Assembly: GCA_024867545.1 (NCBI GenBank)
Contig: JANFNE010000074.1
Location: 1 to 64,000 of the forward strand
Direction of reading: 5' to 3'
DNA from: Phytopythium helicoides
Taxonomy: Eukaryota; Oomycota; Peronosporomycetes; Pythiales; Pythiaceae
Length of the DNA stretch: 64,000 nt
In this document: piece by piece, positions 30,621 to 42,297 of the stretch
How the letters are laid out: each line of letters begins with the position of its first letter
Position numbering within the stretch: position 1 is the stretch's first letter
The notes under the pieces: model-generated
Databases searched by the model: none
Told to the model about the DNA's origin: nothing
Seen by the model: only the letters and a program-made list of their open reading frames with translations
Position numbers and translations under genes: made by a program

Positions 30621-33600
30621 ATGAAAGTCCCGACGTTTGCTGCAATTCTACTGATCGCACTCACGCGTTCGCCGGCCGTTCACGCCGACTTCGCTGTCTC
30701 CGTGCAGTACGACGCGACCTACACCGTCCCGTCGGCTCGCGGTGCGATCTGCTCTGGTGCCGGACCAGCTCCTGCTGGCACGGCATGCCCGCTCAAGGGC
30801 GATGTGGCAACGGCAGACTGCCATCCGTACCTGGCTTCCGCAGTGGGCGGCGACAAGTGTGTGGCTCCGGAAGACGCCTGAGTGCGCGATCGTGATCGGC
30901 GACACGTGGGGTTGCGTCTTCCCTTCAAACGATGGACCCGGAGGCGGCGACTATGAGAGCGGAGGGCCCGACAGCGTGACGCCGTGTCCGACCAAGACTG
31001 GCGATGATGGTGATGACAGCCACCCGACGCCCTGCCCCTCGGGCGGCGAGCACGACGGCGACTACGAGGACGGATCCTACACCACTCCGTGTCCCACCGG
31101 TCGTGGCGACCAGGGTGACCATCCGACTCCCTGCCCTACTACCACCGGTGGAAAGGGTGGGAGTGGCAACACTGGCGGGAACAGCAGTGGCAACAACGGC
31201 GGAAATTCTGGAGGCAACACCGGCGGGAACTCTGGTGGTAACACTGGGGGAAACAACAGTGGCAACAACGGGGGGAATTCTGGTGGCAACACTGGAGGAA
31301 CCAGCGGTGGTAGTAATGGTGGCGGTCACGTCACTCCTTGCCCGACCATTGGAAGCAATGAAGGCGATGACAACGACCACCACGCGACACCGTGTCCGAC
31401 TGGAGGTCATAACGATGGCGACCACCCGACACCATGCCCGACTGGAGGTCATAACGATGGAGACCACCCGACACCATGCCCGACTGGAGGTCATAACGAT
31501 GGCGACCACCCGACACCGTGTCCGACTGGAGGTCATAACGATGGCGACCACCCGACACCGTGTCCGACTGGAGGTCATAACGATGGCGACCACCCGACAC
31601 CGTGCCCGACTGGAGGTCATAACGATGGCGACCACCCGACACCGTGTCCGACTGGAGGTCATAACGATGGCGACCACCCGACACCGTGTCCGACTGGAGG
31701 TCATAATGATGGCGACCACCCGACACCGTGTCCGACTGGAGGTCATAACGATGGCGACCACCCGACACCGTGTCCGACTGGAGGTCATAACGATGGCGAC
31801 CACCCGACACCGTGCCCCACTGATAACGATGATAGTAACGATCACCACACCCCATGTCCAACGGGGAAACCGACGCCAACTCCGTGCACGACGTCTACCC
31901 CGACACCGACTCCGTGCACGACGCACACACCGACACCGACTCCGTGCACGACGTCTACCCCTACGCCAACTCCGTGCACGACGCACACACCGACACCGAC
32001 TCCGTGCACGACGTCTACCCCTACGCCAACTCCGTGCACGACGCACACACCGACACCGACTCCGTGCACGACGTCTACCCCTACGCCAACTCCGTGCACG
32101 ACGCACACACCGACACCGACTCCGTGCACGACGTCTACCCCTACGCCAACTCCGTGCACGACGCACACACCGACACCGACTCCGTGCACGACGTCTACCC
32201 CTACGCCAACTCCGTGCACGACGCACACACCGACACCGACTCCGTGCACGACGTCTACCCCTACGCCAACTCCGTGCACGACGCACACACCGACACCGAC
32301 TCCGTGCACGACGTCTACCCCTACGCCAACTCCGTGCACGACGCACACACCGACACCGACTCCGTGCACGACGTCTACCCCTACGCCAACTCCGTGCACG
32401 ACGCACACACCGACACCGACTCCGTGCACGACGTCTACCCCTACGCCAACTCCGTGCACGACGCACACACCGACACCGACTCCGTGCACGACGTCTACCC
32501 CTACGCCAACTCCGTGCACGACGCACACACCGACACCGACTCCGTGCACGACGTCTACCCCTACGCCAACTCCGTGCACGACGCACACACCAACACCGAC
32601 TCCTTGTGACGGTGACAGCAATGATAGCGATGACGATGGACATGGCGGTGGCCACGGAAATGGCGGCGGCAACGGAAATGGCGGCGGCAATGGCAACGGC
32701 GGCGGCAATGGCAACGGCGGTGGCAATGGAAATGGCGGTGGCAATGGCAACGGCGGCGGCAACGGAAATGGCGGCGGCAATGGCAACGGCGGCGGCAATG
32801 GAAATGGCGGTGGCGACGGAAATGGCGGTGGCAATGGCAACGGCGGCGGCAACGGAAATGGCGGCGGCAATGGAAATGGCGGCGGCAATGGAAATGGCGG
32901 CGGCAACGGAAATGGCGGCGGCAATGGCAACGGCGGCGGCAATGGCAACGGCGGCGGCAATGGCAACGGCGGCGGCAATGGAAATGGCGGCGGCAACGGA
33001 AATGGCGGCGGCAATGGCAACGGCGGCGGCAATGCCAACGGCGGTGGCAATGGAAATGGCGGTGGCAATGGCAACGGCGGCGGCAACGGAAATGGCGGCG
33101 GCAATGGAAATGGCGGCGGCAATGGAAATGGCGGCGGCAACGGAAATGGCGGCGGCAATGGCAACGGCGGCGGCAATGGCAACGGCGGCGGCAATGGAAA
33201 TGGCGGCGGCAACGGAAATGGCGGCGGCAATGGCAACGGCGGCGGCAATGCCAACGGCGGTGGCAATGGAAATGGCGGTGGCAATGGCAACGGCGGCGGC
33301 AACGGAAATGGCGGCGGCAATGGCAACGGCGGCGGCAACGGAAATGGCGGCGGCAATGGCAACGGCGGCGGCAACGGCGGCGGCAACGGAAATGGCGGCG
33401 GCAATGGAAATGGCGGTGGCGACGGAAATGGCGGCGGCAATGGCAACGGCGGCGGCAACGGCGGCGGCAACGGAAATGGCGGCGGCAATGGAAATGGCGG
33501 CGGCAATGGAAACGGCGGTGGCGACGGAAATGGCGGTGGCAATGGCAACGGCGGCGGCAATGGAAACGGCGGTGGTGACTCGGGAAACAACGGCGGCGGT

Positions 33601-34209
33601 AATGGCAACGGCGGTGGTGACTCGGGAAACAACGGCGGTGGCAATGGAAACGGCGGTGGTGACTCGAGAAACAACGGCGGCGGCAATGGAAACGGCGGTG
33701 GTGACTCGGGAAACAACGGCGGCGGCAATGGAAACGGCGGTGGTGACTCGGGAAACAACGGCGGCGGCAATGGAAACGGCGGTGGTGACTCGGGAAACAA
33801 CGGCGGCGGTAATGGCAACGGCGGTGGTGACTCGGGAAACAACGGCGGTGGCAATGGAAACGGCGGTGGTGACTCGGGAAACAACGGCGGCGGCAATGGA
33901 AACGGCGGTGGTGACTCGGGAAACAACGGCGGCGGCAATGGAAACGGCGGTGGTGACTCGGGAAACAACGGCGGTGGTAATGGCAACGGCGGTGGTGACT
34001 CGGGAAACAATGGCGGCGGTAATGGAAACGGCGGTGGTGACTCGGGAAACAACGGCGGTGGCAATGGAAACGGCGGTGGTGACTCGGGAAACAACGGCGG
34101 CGGCCAGAATGGTGGGCAGACTGGAGGCAATGGTGGCGGCAACGGAGGCAACGGCGGCCAGAATGGTGGGCAGACCGGAGGAAATGGCGGCAAGAAGCAC
34201 CTTCGCTAG
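30621..34209 (+). CDS. Secreted Cys/Thr/Pro- and Gly/Asn-repeat protein 1 (one frame break)
   Basis: Signal peptide [22 protein letters not shown], then a cysteine-containing domain of about 80 residues (starting [19 protein letters not shown], ending DTWGCVFPS) shared almost word for word with secreted protein 2. Four repeat blocks follow: GG(H)[11 protein letters not shown] x10, 20-residue [20 protein letters not shown] units x12, a GGGNGN block and about 13 [14 protein letters not shown] units. One extra base near 30879 turns GAC GCT GAG (as in protein 2) into GAC GCC TGA; removing it gives 1195 residues. Repeat-rich, cysteine-bearing secreted proteins in oomycetes are often wall or adhesive; function otherwise unknown. 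Confidence 0.8.
31399..31818 (+). repeat. 42-bp tandem array, 10 units
   Basis: Each unit encodes [14 protein letters not shown]; units differ by rare synonymous changes (GTGTCC/GTGCCC/ATGCCC). Confidence 0.9.
31870..32610 (+). repeat. 60-bp tandem array, 12 units
   Basis: Encodes alternating [10 protein letters not shown] and [10 protein letters not shown]. The eleven units at 31921-32580 appear identical base for base; the first and last are variants. Confidence 0.92.
32640..33560 (+). repeat. 18-bp Gly/Asn minisatellite
   Basis: GGGNGN-coding units built from AATGGCGGCGGCAACGGA-type sequence, with rare D or A for N. Two segments of about 200 bp near 32830-33060 and 33070-33290 are repeated in the same unit order, so the block grew by larger duplications. 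Confidence 0.88.
33561..34110 (+). repeat. 42-bp tandem array, about 13 units
   Basis: Each unit encodes [14 protein letters not shown]; one unit has SRNN in place of SGNN. Confidence 0.88.
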
Positions 34210-35063
34210 AGGAGTCTTCTCGTCGGTATCGATGTTGATCGCAGCAGCTCTGACCGCCCTTCATCTCTTCTCTTTCGACTTTGTGGATGTGTTTGTAGCC
34301 AGCGTAGGTGTAGTACGTTGGTGCTCTGCTCGCGGAGTCAATCGCAGCCTAAATGTTTGCACGAGTTCCATTACCGCTTTGGCTTTATTCTCCTTGATGC
34401 CTCTTCGTCAGCATGGCTAGCCATGCACTGCGACTAATGTAGCTTCACTTGAACCCTCACGATCACTCCCCACAAAGCATTTGTCGTCTATCGTTCATTG
34501 CATTGGTCCTCCATAGCTATGAGCGGTTACGGCACATTCGGCGAAGGTGTCGCCAAAATTTTGCTTTCTGATCTTGCTCGTCGTCTCTCCGTCGAATGCC
34601 TGGGTGAGGCTTTCTTCTCCTGAATCCCATCCAGCCCTTGACACCACTGCAGCCTACATCCAGTTCTGTCACCTCCTCGCAAGCAGCAAATGCAGAAAAG
34701 TTTCCCGTGGCTCGTGGCCCTTCGCTGACGAAGATCCGCGTCGTTCGATCGACAGGCTGTGCGTGCTTCAGTCTCCGCCAGTCGAGGCGATGCACATGGA
34801 GGAAGCAAGGTGTGGAGCTTCGAAAGATCGCGCGAACATGGCGGTCGGTCACCAATGCAGTGGGTCCGGCTCGCAATGAGTACCGTGACACGTTCCGGCT
34901 AACGGATGGCTGCGTATGGCTGCGTATGGCGGCACAGCGAAGTTCCGCCGACGAACCGGTGGATTCTCTGGGTTCGAGGTCCCACCCGCTTGATCCGGCG
35001 CTAGTTTGCTAGGTGGTGAGCCGCCAGGACAACAGGTTGAGGGAGTGCTCAACGCCTTGGACC
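34210..35063. other. Spacer between the two secreted repeat genes
   Basis: About 850 bp; no supported gene, 3' UTR of protein 1 and promoter of protein 2 expected here. Confidence 0.45.
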
Positions 35064-35085
35064 TCCTCACTCTTCAACTTCCGCC
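35064..35085 (+). promoter_or_regulatory. Inr/FPR core promoter of secreted repeat protein 2
   Basis: TCCTCACTCTTCAACTTCCG: initiator CTCACTCT followed by CAACTTCC, about 100 nt before the ATG, the same spacing as in protein 1. Confidence 0.6.
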
Positions 35086-35179
35086 CCCTCAAGCGGACCA
35101 CCCACCACTAGACCTCGCTGCTGACCAAGTCCGACGCGTCCAAGAGCCCAGCGACTCTAAAGACAAGACGAAGACGAGG

Positions 35180-38100
35180 ATGAAGCTCAGCGTGGTGACC
35201 ACGGCGTTCCTGTCGCTTGGCCTGGCATCCGTTGTCTCTGCGGACCTGGCCGTGTCGGTGCAATATGACGCGACCTACACCATTCCTTCGTCCCGAGGTG
35301 CAATCTGCTCTGGTGCCGGACCAGCTCCTGCTGGCACGGCATGCCCGCTCAAAGGCGATGTGGCCACGGCAGACTGCCATCCGTACCTGGCTTCCGCAGT
35401 GGGCGGCGACAAGTGTGTGGCTCCTGAAGACGCTGAGTGTGTGGTCGTGATCGTCGACACATGGGGCTGCGTCTTCCCGACTCAAGGCATCACATCACCG
35501 CAAGCCACACCAGCGGCAACTAGCACCTCAACCACCACCAAATCCAAGTCGGAGGACTACTCCACTCCTGGGCCTACTGGATTGGCATCAAGCGGATCGA
35601 CGACCCCAGCACCGACGAGTCTGACGTCGATAACTCCTGCACCAACTGGTTTGAAGTCAAGTGGATCGACGACCCCTGAACCGACAAGCCTGCAATCTGG
35701 TGGGTCGAAAACCCCTGCGCCAACCAGTCTGGCGTTCGGAGGGCCGACACCATCGAGACCAGGCGATTACTCTCCCGCGAGCACTGCGACTGTGTCTCGG
35801 TCGTGGAGTGCGGTCACGCCAGCTCCATCGGTCTTCGAAACAACTCCGGCCGTTACTTCTCGCGCCGACGACGGAGTTGCTGGAAGTGAAGGCGACCGTG
35901 GCAGCCACTCGACACCAAGTCCGACCGACACGGCTAACCGAAGCAAGGGCAATGCCGATGGCAACTACGGAGGTAGCACCCATGACGGCAAAACCTCTGG
36001 TGAAAACATAAGCGTTGGAGGATATCCTGGAGGCAACACAAGCGAAACCCCCGAAGTAACAACGGGGGGAGACAACACCGGCAACGCTGGTGACTACATT
36101 GAAGGTAACGCTGGGACGAGCTCAAGCCGCAGTAACGGAGGATATGTCGGAGGAAACATGGACGGACACGCCAACAAGTCTCGTAGCCTAACAGACCAAA
36201 GCCAAGAAACGCCATCAACGGATTACAGGGACCAAAACCAAAACAACCAACCCACACCATGTCCCAGCGGAAATCGCAGTGACAGCAACCAGGATAAACC
36301 ATGCCCGCCTAGCAGCACTCCGACCTCGACCCCGACGCCGTGCCCGCCTAGCAGCACTCCGACCTCGACCCCGACGCCGTGCCCGCCTAGAAGCACTCCG
36401 ACATCAACACCGACGCCGTGCCCGCCTAGCAGCACTCCGACCTCGACCCCGACGCCGTGCCCGCCTAGCAGCACTCCGACCTCGACCCCGACGCCGTGCC
36501 CGCCTAGCAGCACTCCGACCTCGACCCCGACGCCGTGCCCGCCTAGCAGCACTCCGACCTCGACCCCGACGCCGTGCCCGCCTAGCAGCACTCCGACCTC
36601 GACCCCGACGCCGTGCCCGCCTAGCAGCACTCCAACATCAACACCGACGCCGTGCCCGCCTAGAAGCACTCCGACCTCGACCCCGACGCCGTGCCCGCCT
36701 AGCAGCACTCCGACCTCGACCCCGACGCCGTGCCCGCCTAGCAGCACTCCGACCTCGACCCCGACGCCGTGCCCGCCTAGAAGCACTCCGACCTCGACCC
36801 CGACGCCGTGCCCGCCTAGCAGCACTCCGACCTCGACCCCGACGCCGTGCCCGCCTAGCAGCACTCCGACCTCGACCCCGACGCCGTGCCCGCCTAGCAG
36901 CACTCCGACCTCGACCCCGACGCCGTGCCCGCCTAGCAGCACTCCAACCTCGACCCCGACGCCGTGCCCGCCTAGCAGCACTCCGACCTCGACCCCGACG
37001 CCGTGCCCGCCTAGCAGCACTCCGACCTCGACCCCGACGCCGTGCCCGCCTAGCAGCACTCCAACATCAACACCGACGCCGTGCCCGCCTAGAAGCACTC
37101 CGACCTCGACCCCGACGCCGTGCCCGCCTAGCAGCACTCCGACCTCGACCCCGACGCCGTGCCCGCCTAGCAGCACTCCGACCTCGACCCCGACGCCGTG
37201 CCCGCCTAGCAGCACTCCGACCTCGACCCCGACCCCGTGCCCGCCTAGCAGCACTCCGACCTCGACCCCGACGCCGTGCCCGCCTAGCAGCACTCCGACC
37301 TCGACCCCGACGCCGTGCCCGCCTAGCAGCACTCCGACCTCGACCCCGACGCCGTGCCCGCCTAGCAGCACTCCGACCTCGACCCCGACGCCGTGCCCGC
37401 CTAGAAGCACTCCGACCTCGACCCCGACGCCGTGCCCGCCTAGCAGCACTCCGACCTCGACCCCGACGCCGTGCCCGCCTAGCAGCACTCCAACCTCGAC
37501 CCCGACGCCGTGCCCGCCTAGCAGCACTCCGACCTCGACCCCGACGCCGTGCCCGCCTAGCAGCACTCCGACCTCGACCCCGACGCCGTGCCCGCCTAGC
37601 AGCACTCCAACATCAACACCGACGCCGTGCCCGCCTAGCAGCACTCCGACCTCGACCCCGACGCCGTGCCCGCCTAGAAGCACTCCGACCTCGACCCCGA
37701 CGCCGTGCCCGCCTAGCAGCACTCCGACCTCGACCCCGACGCCGTGCCCGCCTAGCAGCACTCCGACCTCGACCCCGACCCCGTGCCCGCCTAGCAGCAC
37801 TCCGACCTCGACCCCGACGCCGTGCCCGCCTAGCAGCACTCCGACCTCGACCCCGACGCCGTGCCCGCCTAGCAGCACTCCAACCTCGACCCCGACGCCG
37901 TGCCCGCCTAGCAGCACTCCGACCTCGACCCCGACGCCGTGCCCGCCTAGCAGCACTCCGACCTCGACCCCGACCCCGTGCCCGCCTAGCAGCACTCCGA
38001 CCTCGACCCCGACGCCGTGCCCGCCTAGCAGCACTCCGACCTCGACCCCGACGCCGTGCCCGCCTAGCAGCACTCCAACCTCGACCCCGACGCCGTGCCC

Positions 38101-41100
38101 GCCTAGCAGCACTCCGACCTCGACCCCGACGCCGTGCCCGCCTAGCAGCACTCCGACCTCGACCCCGACGCCGTGCCCGCCTAGCAGCACTCCAACATCA
38201 ACACCGACGCCGTGCCCGCCTAGCAGCACTCCGACCTCGACCCCGACGCCGTGCCCGCCTAGAAGCACTCCGACCTCGACCCCGACGCCGTGCCCGCCTA
38301 GCAGCACTCCGACCTCGACCCCGACGCCGTGCCCGCCTAGCAGCACTCCGACCTCGACCCCGACGCCGTGCCCGCCTAGCAGCACTCCGACCTCGACCCC
38401 GACGCCGTGCCCGCCTAGCAGCACTCCAACATCAACACCGACGCCGTGCCCGCCTAGAAGCACTCCGACCTCGACCCCGACGCCGTGCCCGCCTAGAAGC
38501 ACTCCGACCTCGACCCCGACGCCGTGCCCGCCTAGCAGCACTCCGACCTCGACCCCGACGCCGTGCCCGCCTAGAAGCACTCCGACCTCGACCCCGACGC
38601 CGTGCCCGCCTAGCAGCACTCCGACCTCGACCCCGACGCCGTGCCCGCCTAGCAGCACTCCGACCTCGACCCCGACGCCGTGCCCGCCTAGCAGCACTCC
38701 GACCTCGACCCCGACGCCGTGCCCGCCTAGAAGCACTCCGACCTCGACCCCGACGCCGTGCCCGCCTAGCAGCACTCCGACCTCGACCCCGACGCCGTGC
38801 CCGCCTAGCAGCACTCCAACCTCGACCCCGACGCCGTGCCCGCCTAGCAGCACTCCGACCTCGACCCCGACGCCGTGCCCGCCTAGCAGCACTCCGACCT
38901 CGACCCCGACGCCGTGCCCGCCTAGCAGCACTCCAACATCAACACCGACGCCGTGCCCGCCTAGCAGCACTCCGACCTCGACCCCGACGCCGTGCCCGCC
39001 TAGCAGCACTCCGACCTCGACCCCGACCCCGTGCCCGCCTAGCAGCACTCCGACCTCGACCCCGACGCCGTGCCCGCCTAGCAGCACTCCGACCTCGACC
39101 CCGACGCCGTGCCCGCCTAGCAGCACTCCAACCTCGACCCCGACGCCGTGCCCGCCTAGCAGCACTCCGACCTCGACCCCGACGCCGTGCCCGCCTAGCA
39201 GCACTCCGACCTCGACCCCGACGCCGTGCCCGCCTAGCAGCACTCCAACATCAACACCGACGCCGTGCCCGCCTAGCAGCACTCCGACCTCGACCCCGAC
39301 GCCGTGCCCGCCTAGCAGCACTCCGACCTCGACCCCGACGCCGTGCCCGCCTAGCAGCACTCCGACCTCGACCCCGACGCCGTGCCCGCCTAGCAGCACT
39401 CCAACCTCGACCCCGACGCCGTGCCCGCCTAGCAGCACTCCGACCTCGACCCCGACGCCGTGCCCGCCTAGCAGCACTCCGACCTCGACCCCGACGCCGT
39501 GCCCGCCTAGCAGCACTCCAACATCAACACCGACGCCGTGCCCGCCTAGCAGCACTCCGACCTCGACCCCGACGCCGTGCCCGCCTAGAAGCACTCCGAC
39601 CTCGACCCCGACGCCGTGCCCGCCTAGCAGCACTCCGACCTCGACCCCGACGCCGTGCCCGCCTAGCAGCACTCCGACCTCGACCCCGACGCCGTGCCCG
39701 CCTAGCAGCACTCCGACCTCGACCCCGACGCCGTGCCCGCCTAGCAGCACTCCGACATCAACACCGACGCCGTGCCCGCCTAGCAGCACTCCGACCTCGA
39801 CCCCGACGCCGTGCCCGCCTAGCAGCACTCCGACATCAACACCGACGCCGTGCCCGCCTAGCAGCACTCCGACCTCGACACCGACGCCGTGCCCGCCTAG
39901 AAGCACTCCGACCTCGACCCCGACGCCGTGCCCGCCTAGCAGCACTCCGACCTCGACCCCGACGCCGTGCCCGCCTAGCAGCACTCCGACCTCGACCCCG
40001 ACGCCGTGCCCGCCTAGCAGCACTCCGACCTCGACCCCGACGCCGTGCCCGCCTAGCAGCACTCCGACATCAACACCGACGCCGTGCCCGCCTAGCAGCA
40101 CTCCGACCTCGACCCCGACGCCGTGCCCGCCTAGCAGCACTCCGACCTCGACCCCGACGCCGTGCCCGCCTAGCAGCACTCCAACATCAACACCGACGCC
40201 GTGCCCGCCTAGCAGCACTCCGACCTCGACCCCGACGCCGTGCCCGCCTAGAAGCACTCCGACCTCGACCCCGACGCCGTGCCCGCCTAGCAGCACTCCG
40301 ACCTCGACCCCGACGCCGTGCCCGCCTAGCAGCACTCCAACATCAACACCGACCCCGTGCCCGCCTAGCAGCACTCCGACCTCGACCCCGACGCCGTGCC
40401 CGCCTAGCAGCACTCCGACCTCGACCCCGACGCCGTGCCCGCCTAGCAGCACTCCAACCTCGACCCCGACGCCGTGCCCGCCTAGCAGCACTCCGACCTC
40501 GACCCCGACGCCGTGCCCGCCTAGCAGCACTCCGACCTCGACCCCGACGCCGTGCCCGCCTAGAAGCACTCCGACCTCGACCCCGACGCCGTGCCCGCCT
40601 AGCAGCACTCCGACCTCGACCCCGACGCCGTGCCCGCCTAGCAGCACTCCAACCTCGACCCCGACGCCGTGCCCGCCTAGCAGCACTCCGACCTCGACCC
40701 CGACGCCGTGCCCGCCTAGCAGCACTCCGACCTCGACCCCGACGCCGTGCCCGCCTAGCAGCACTCCGACCTCGACCCCGACGCCGTGCCCGCCTAGCAG
40801 CACTCCGACCTCGACCCCGACGCCGTGCCCGCCTAGCAGCACTCCGACCTCGACCCCGACGCCGTGCCCGCCTAGCAGCACTCCGACCTCGACCCCGACG
40901 CCGTGCCCGCCTAGCAGCACTCCGACCTCGACCCCGACGCCGTGCCCGCCTAGCAGCACTCCGACCTCGACCCCGACGCCGTGCCCGCCTAGAAGCACTC
41001 CGACCTCGACCCCGACGCCGTGCCCGCCTAGCAGCACTCCGACCTCGACCCCGACGCCGTGCCCGCCTAGCAGCACTCCGACCTCGACCCCGACGCCGTG

Positions 41101-41554
41101 CCCGCCTAGAAGCACTCCGACCTCGACCCCGACGCCGTGCCCGCCTAGCAGCACTCCGACCTCGACCCCGACGCCGTGCCCGCCTAGCAGCACTCCAACC
41201 TCGACCCCGACGCCGTGCCCGCCTAGCAGCACTCCGACCTCGACCCCGACGCCGTGCCCGCCTAGCAGCACTCCGACCTCGACCCCGACGCCGTGCCCGC
41301 CTAGCAGCACTCCGACCTCGACCCCGACGCCGTGCCCGCCTAGCAGCACTCCGACCTCGACCCCGACGCCGTGCCCGCCTAGCAGCACTCCAACTCCATG
41401 CCCACCGAAGAGTACGCCAACGTCTGCGCCGACTCCATGCGCAGGTGATGATAAAAGCGATGGACGTGGTGGATCGAACACCTGGCAGAATGGGTCGGCC
41501 GGAAAATCGTCAGCCGGAGGTAAAGGCGGCAAGCGGTTTCGCCAGCGCGCGTAG
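35180..41554 (+). CDS. Secreted Pro/Ser/Thr/Cys-repeat protein 2
   Basis: A 2124-residue protein. Signal peptide [21 protein letters not shown], then the same cysteine-containing domain as protein 1 (starts [19 protein letters not shown]). A Ser/Thr/Gly-rich region follows to about 36300, then about 130 copies of a 13-residue unit [13 protein letters not shown], each with one cysteine, and a short basic C-terminus (GGKRFRQRA). I exclude 58 open codons before the signal peptide because the Inr/FPR block lies in them. More than 130 regularly spaced cysteines and dense Ser/Thr suggest a heavily glycosylated, disulphide-linked extracellular fibre; wall or adhesion role is inference. Confidence 0.88.
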   Translation: MKLSVVTTAFLSLGLASVVSADLAVSVQYDATYTIPSSRGAICSGAGPAPAGTACPLKGDVATADCHPYLASAVGGDKCVAPEDAECVVVIVDTWGCVFPTQGITSPQATPAATSTSTTTKSKSEDYSTPGPTGLASSGSTTPAPTSLTSITPAPTGLKSSGSTTPEPTSLQSGGSKTPAPTSLAFGGPTPSRPGDYSPASTATVSRSWSAVTPAPSVFETTPAVTSRADDGVAGSEGDRGSHSTPSPTDTANRSKGNADGNYGGSTHDGKTSGENISVGGYPGGNTSETPEVTTGGDNTGNAGDYIEGNAGTSSSRSNGGYVGGNMDGHANKSRSLTDQSQETPSTDYRDQNQNNQPTPCPSGNRSDSNQDKPCPPSSTPTSTPTPCPPSSTPTSTPTPCPPRSTPTSTPTPCPPSSTPTSTPTPCPPSSTPTSTPTPCPPSSTPTSTPTPCPPSSTPTSTPTPCPPSSTPTSTPTPCPPSSTPTSTPTPCPPRSTPTSTPTPCPPSSTPTSTPTPCPPSSTPTSTPTPCPPRSTPTSTPTPCPPSSTPTSTPTPCPPSSTPTSTPTPCPPSSTPTSTPTPCPPSSTPTSTPTPCPPSSTPTSTPTPCPPSSTPTSTPTPCPPSSTPTSTPTPCPPRSTPTSTPTPCPPSSTPTSTPTPCPPSSTPTSTPTPCPPSSTPTSTPTPCPPSSTPTSTPTPCPPSSTPTSTPTPCPPSSTPTSTPTPCPPSSTPTSTPTPCPPRSTPTSTPTPCPPSSTPTSTPTPCPPSSTPTSTPTPCPPSSTPTSTPTPCPPSSTPTSTPTPCPPSSTPTSTPTPCPPSSTPTSTPTPCPPRSTPTSTPTPCPPSSTPTSTPTPCPPSSTPTSTPTPCPPSSTPTSTPTPCPPSSTPTSTPTPCPPSSTPTSTPTPCPPSSTPTSTPTPCPPSSTPTSTPTPCPPSSTPTSTPTPCPPSSTPTSTPTPCPPSSTPTSTPTPCPPSSTPTSTPTPCPPSSTPTSTPTPCPPSSTPTSTPTPCPPSSTPTSTPTPCPPRSTPTSTPTPCPPSSTPTSTPTPCPPSSTPTSTPTPCPPSSTPTSTPTPCPPSSTPTSTPTPCPPRSTPTSTPTPCPPRSTPTSTPTPCPPSSTPTSTPTPCPPRSTPTSTPTPCPPSSTPTSTPTPCPPSSTPTSTPTPCPPSSTPTSTPTPCPPRSTPTSTPTPCPPSSTPTSTPTPCPPSSTPTSTPTPCPPSSTPTSTPTPCPPSSTPTSTPTPCPPSSTPTSTPTPCPPSSTPTSTPTPCPPSSTPTSTPTPCPPSSTPTSTPTPCPPSSTPTSTPTPCPPSSTPTSTPTPCPPSSTPTSTPTPCPPSSTPTSTPTPCPPSSTPTSTPTPCPPSSTPTSTPTPCPPSSTPTSTPTPCPPSSTPTSTPTPCPPSSTPTSTPTPCPPSSTPTSTPTPCPPSSTPTSTPTPCPPSSTPTSTPTPCPPSSTPTSTPTPCPPRSTPTSTPTPCPPSSTPTSTPTPCPPSSTPTSTPTPCPPSSTPTSTPTPCPPSSTPTSTPTPCPPSSTPTSTPTPCPPSSTPTSTPTPCPPSSTPTSTPTPCPPRSTPTSTPTPCPPSSTPTSTPTPCPPSSTPTSTPTPCPPSSTPTSTPTPCPPSSTPTSTPTPCPPSSTPTSTPTPCPPSSTPTSTPTPCPPSSTPTSTPTPCPPSSTPTSTPTPCPPRSTPTSTPTPCPPSSTPTSTPTPCPPSSTPTSTPTPCPPSSTPTSTPTPCPPSSTPTSTPTPCPPSSTPTSTPTPCPPSSTPTSTPTPCPPSSTPTSTPTPCPPRSTPTSTPTPCPPSSTPTSTPTPCPPSSTPTSTPTPCPPSSTPTSTPTPCPPSSTPTSTPTPCPPSSTPTSTPTPCPPSSTPTSTPTPCPPSSTPTSTPTPCPPSSTPTSTPTPCPPSSTPTSTPTPCPPSSTPTSTPTPCPPRSTPTSTPTPCPPSSTPTSTPTPCPPSSTPTSTPTPCPPRSTPTSTPTPCPPSSTPTSTPTPCPPSSTPTSTPTPCPPSSTPTSTPTPCPPSSTPTSTPTPCPPSSTPTSTPTPCPPSSTPTSTPTPCPPSSTPTPCPPKSTPTSAPTPCAGDDKSDGRGGSNTWQNGSAGKSSAGGKGGKRFRQRA
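36303..41395 (+). repeat. 39-bp tandem array, about 130 units
   Basis: Consensus CCGCCTAGCAGCACTCCGAC + CTCGACCCCGACGCCGTGC. Variants recur in ordered groups: an AGA (Arg) for AGC, CCAACCTCG, CCAACATCAACACC and GACCCCG for GACGCCG. Confidence 0.95.
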
Positions 41555-41559
41555 ATAGC

Positions 41560-42220
41560 GCCCGATGTGTACGTTCGAATTCCTCGCGAGTAGCGTACCG
41601 GAACCAGCGGAGCTGGTAGGTGATGTAGTGCCGTAGTTCATTTGAATACTTGATTCACATTTCTTTTCTTGGCCACGCCAACTTCCACATCCACATCTAT
41701 GGAGTGTAGGCCAGAGCTCTGGTGTCACCTCACCTTATCGCTCATGAACTGACCGTGACTCCAAATGAAAATAGGAAGGAAGGAAGGAACCGGCGTCGGT
41801 TGCAGTGGGAAAGCCAGTTTTCAAAAACGGAAAAAAAGCAAAACGAAAAAGCGCCGACTCTTGAAAAGTTGCTCGCTTGATCAAGTCTTGCACTCCACCT
41901 AAACAAAAAATGTCGTCCCGGAGACAGCGCTCACCAAACTCCTGTTGGCCCCACTTCGGCGATCCATTCCCCCGAAGTATCGAGCTGCGAGTACATTTTC
42001 TCGTCTTCCTCTTGTATTTGATTTCATGTCTGTTGAAAATCGCTATCATATCAAGTGCGACGTGATCGAGCCAACGGTCAGCAGCGCGACAGCCGACCGA
42101 TTACTGCGATGACACCAACATTCCCTTTGATATTTATGGCCCAAAAGATCCTGTCTGAGCACGGCCTTCGTGACCTCGTCCTTGTTGCTGTGGCGGTTCT
42201 TGCATGCGTCGGTCAGCAAA
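41560..42220. other. Spacer before the ABC transporter
   Basis: About 660 bp without a supported gene; includes GGAAGGAAGGAAGGAA near 41774 and A-rich runs. Confidence 0.45.
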
Positions 42221-42241
42221 AGTCATTCCAGATTTTCCTTT
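42221..42241 (+). promoter_or_regulatory. Candidate Inr/FPR of the ABC transporter
   Basis: AGTCATTCCAGATTTTCCTT fits TCATTYY followed by a WTTT box, about 65 nt before the ATG. Confidence 0.5.
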
Positions 42242-42297
42242 TCCAAGCTCGTGCTGTTCCTCCAAGTTGAGCCCTACAACAACGCTTCGGTCTGATC

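Noticed and set aside
30925..34420. Long ORFs in other frames across secreted protein 1 repeats
   Set aside because: Same reason: no stops in the units; no start context or conserved domain.
35006..35179. 58-codon N-terminal extension of secreted protein 2
   Set aside because: It precedes a clear signal peptide and contains the Inr/FPR promoter.
31399..41395. CRISPR-like regular repeats
   Set aside because: Units are contiguous coding minisatellites without spacers, in a eukaryotic gene.
36223..41558. Giant alternative-frame ORFs (about 1760 codons) across the 39-bp array
   Set aside because: They are by-products of a stop-free repeat; only the [13 protein letters not shown] frame is attached to a signal peptide and a conserved domain.
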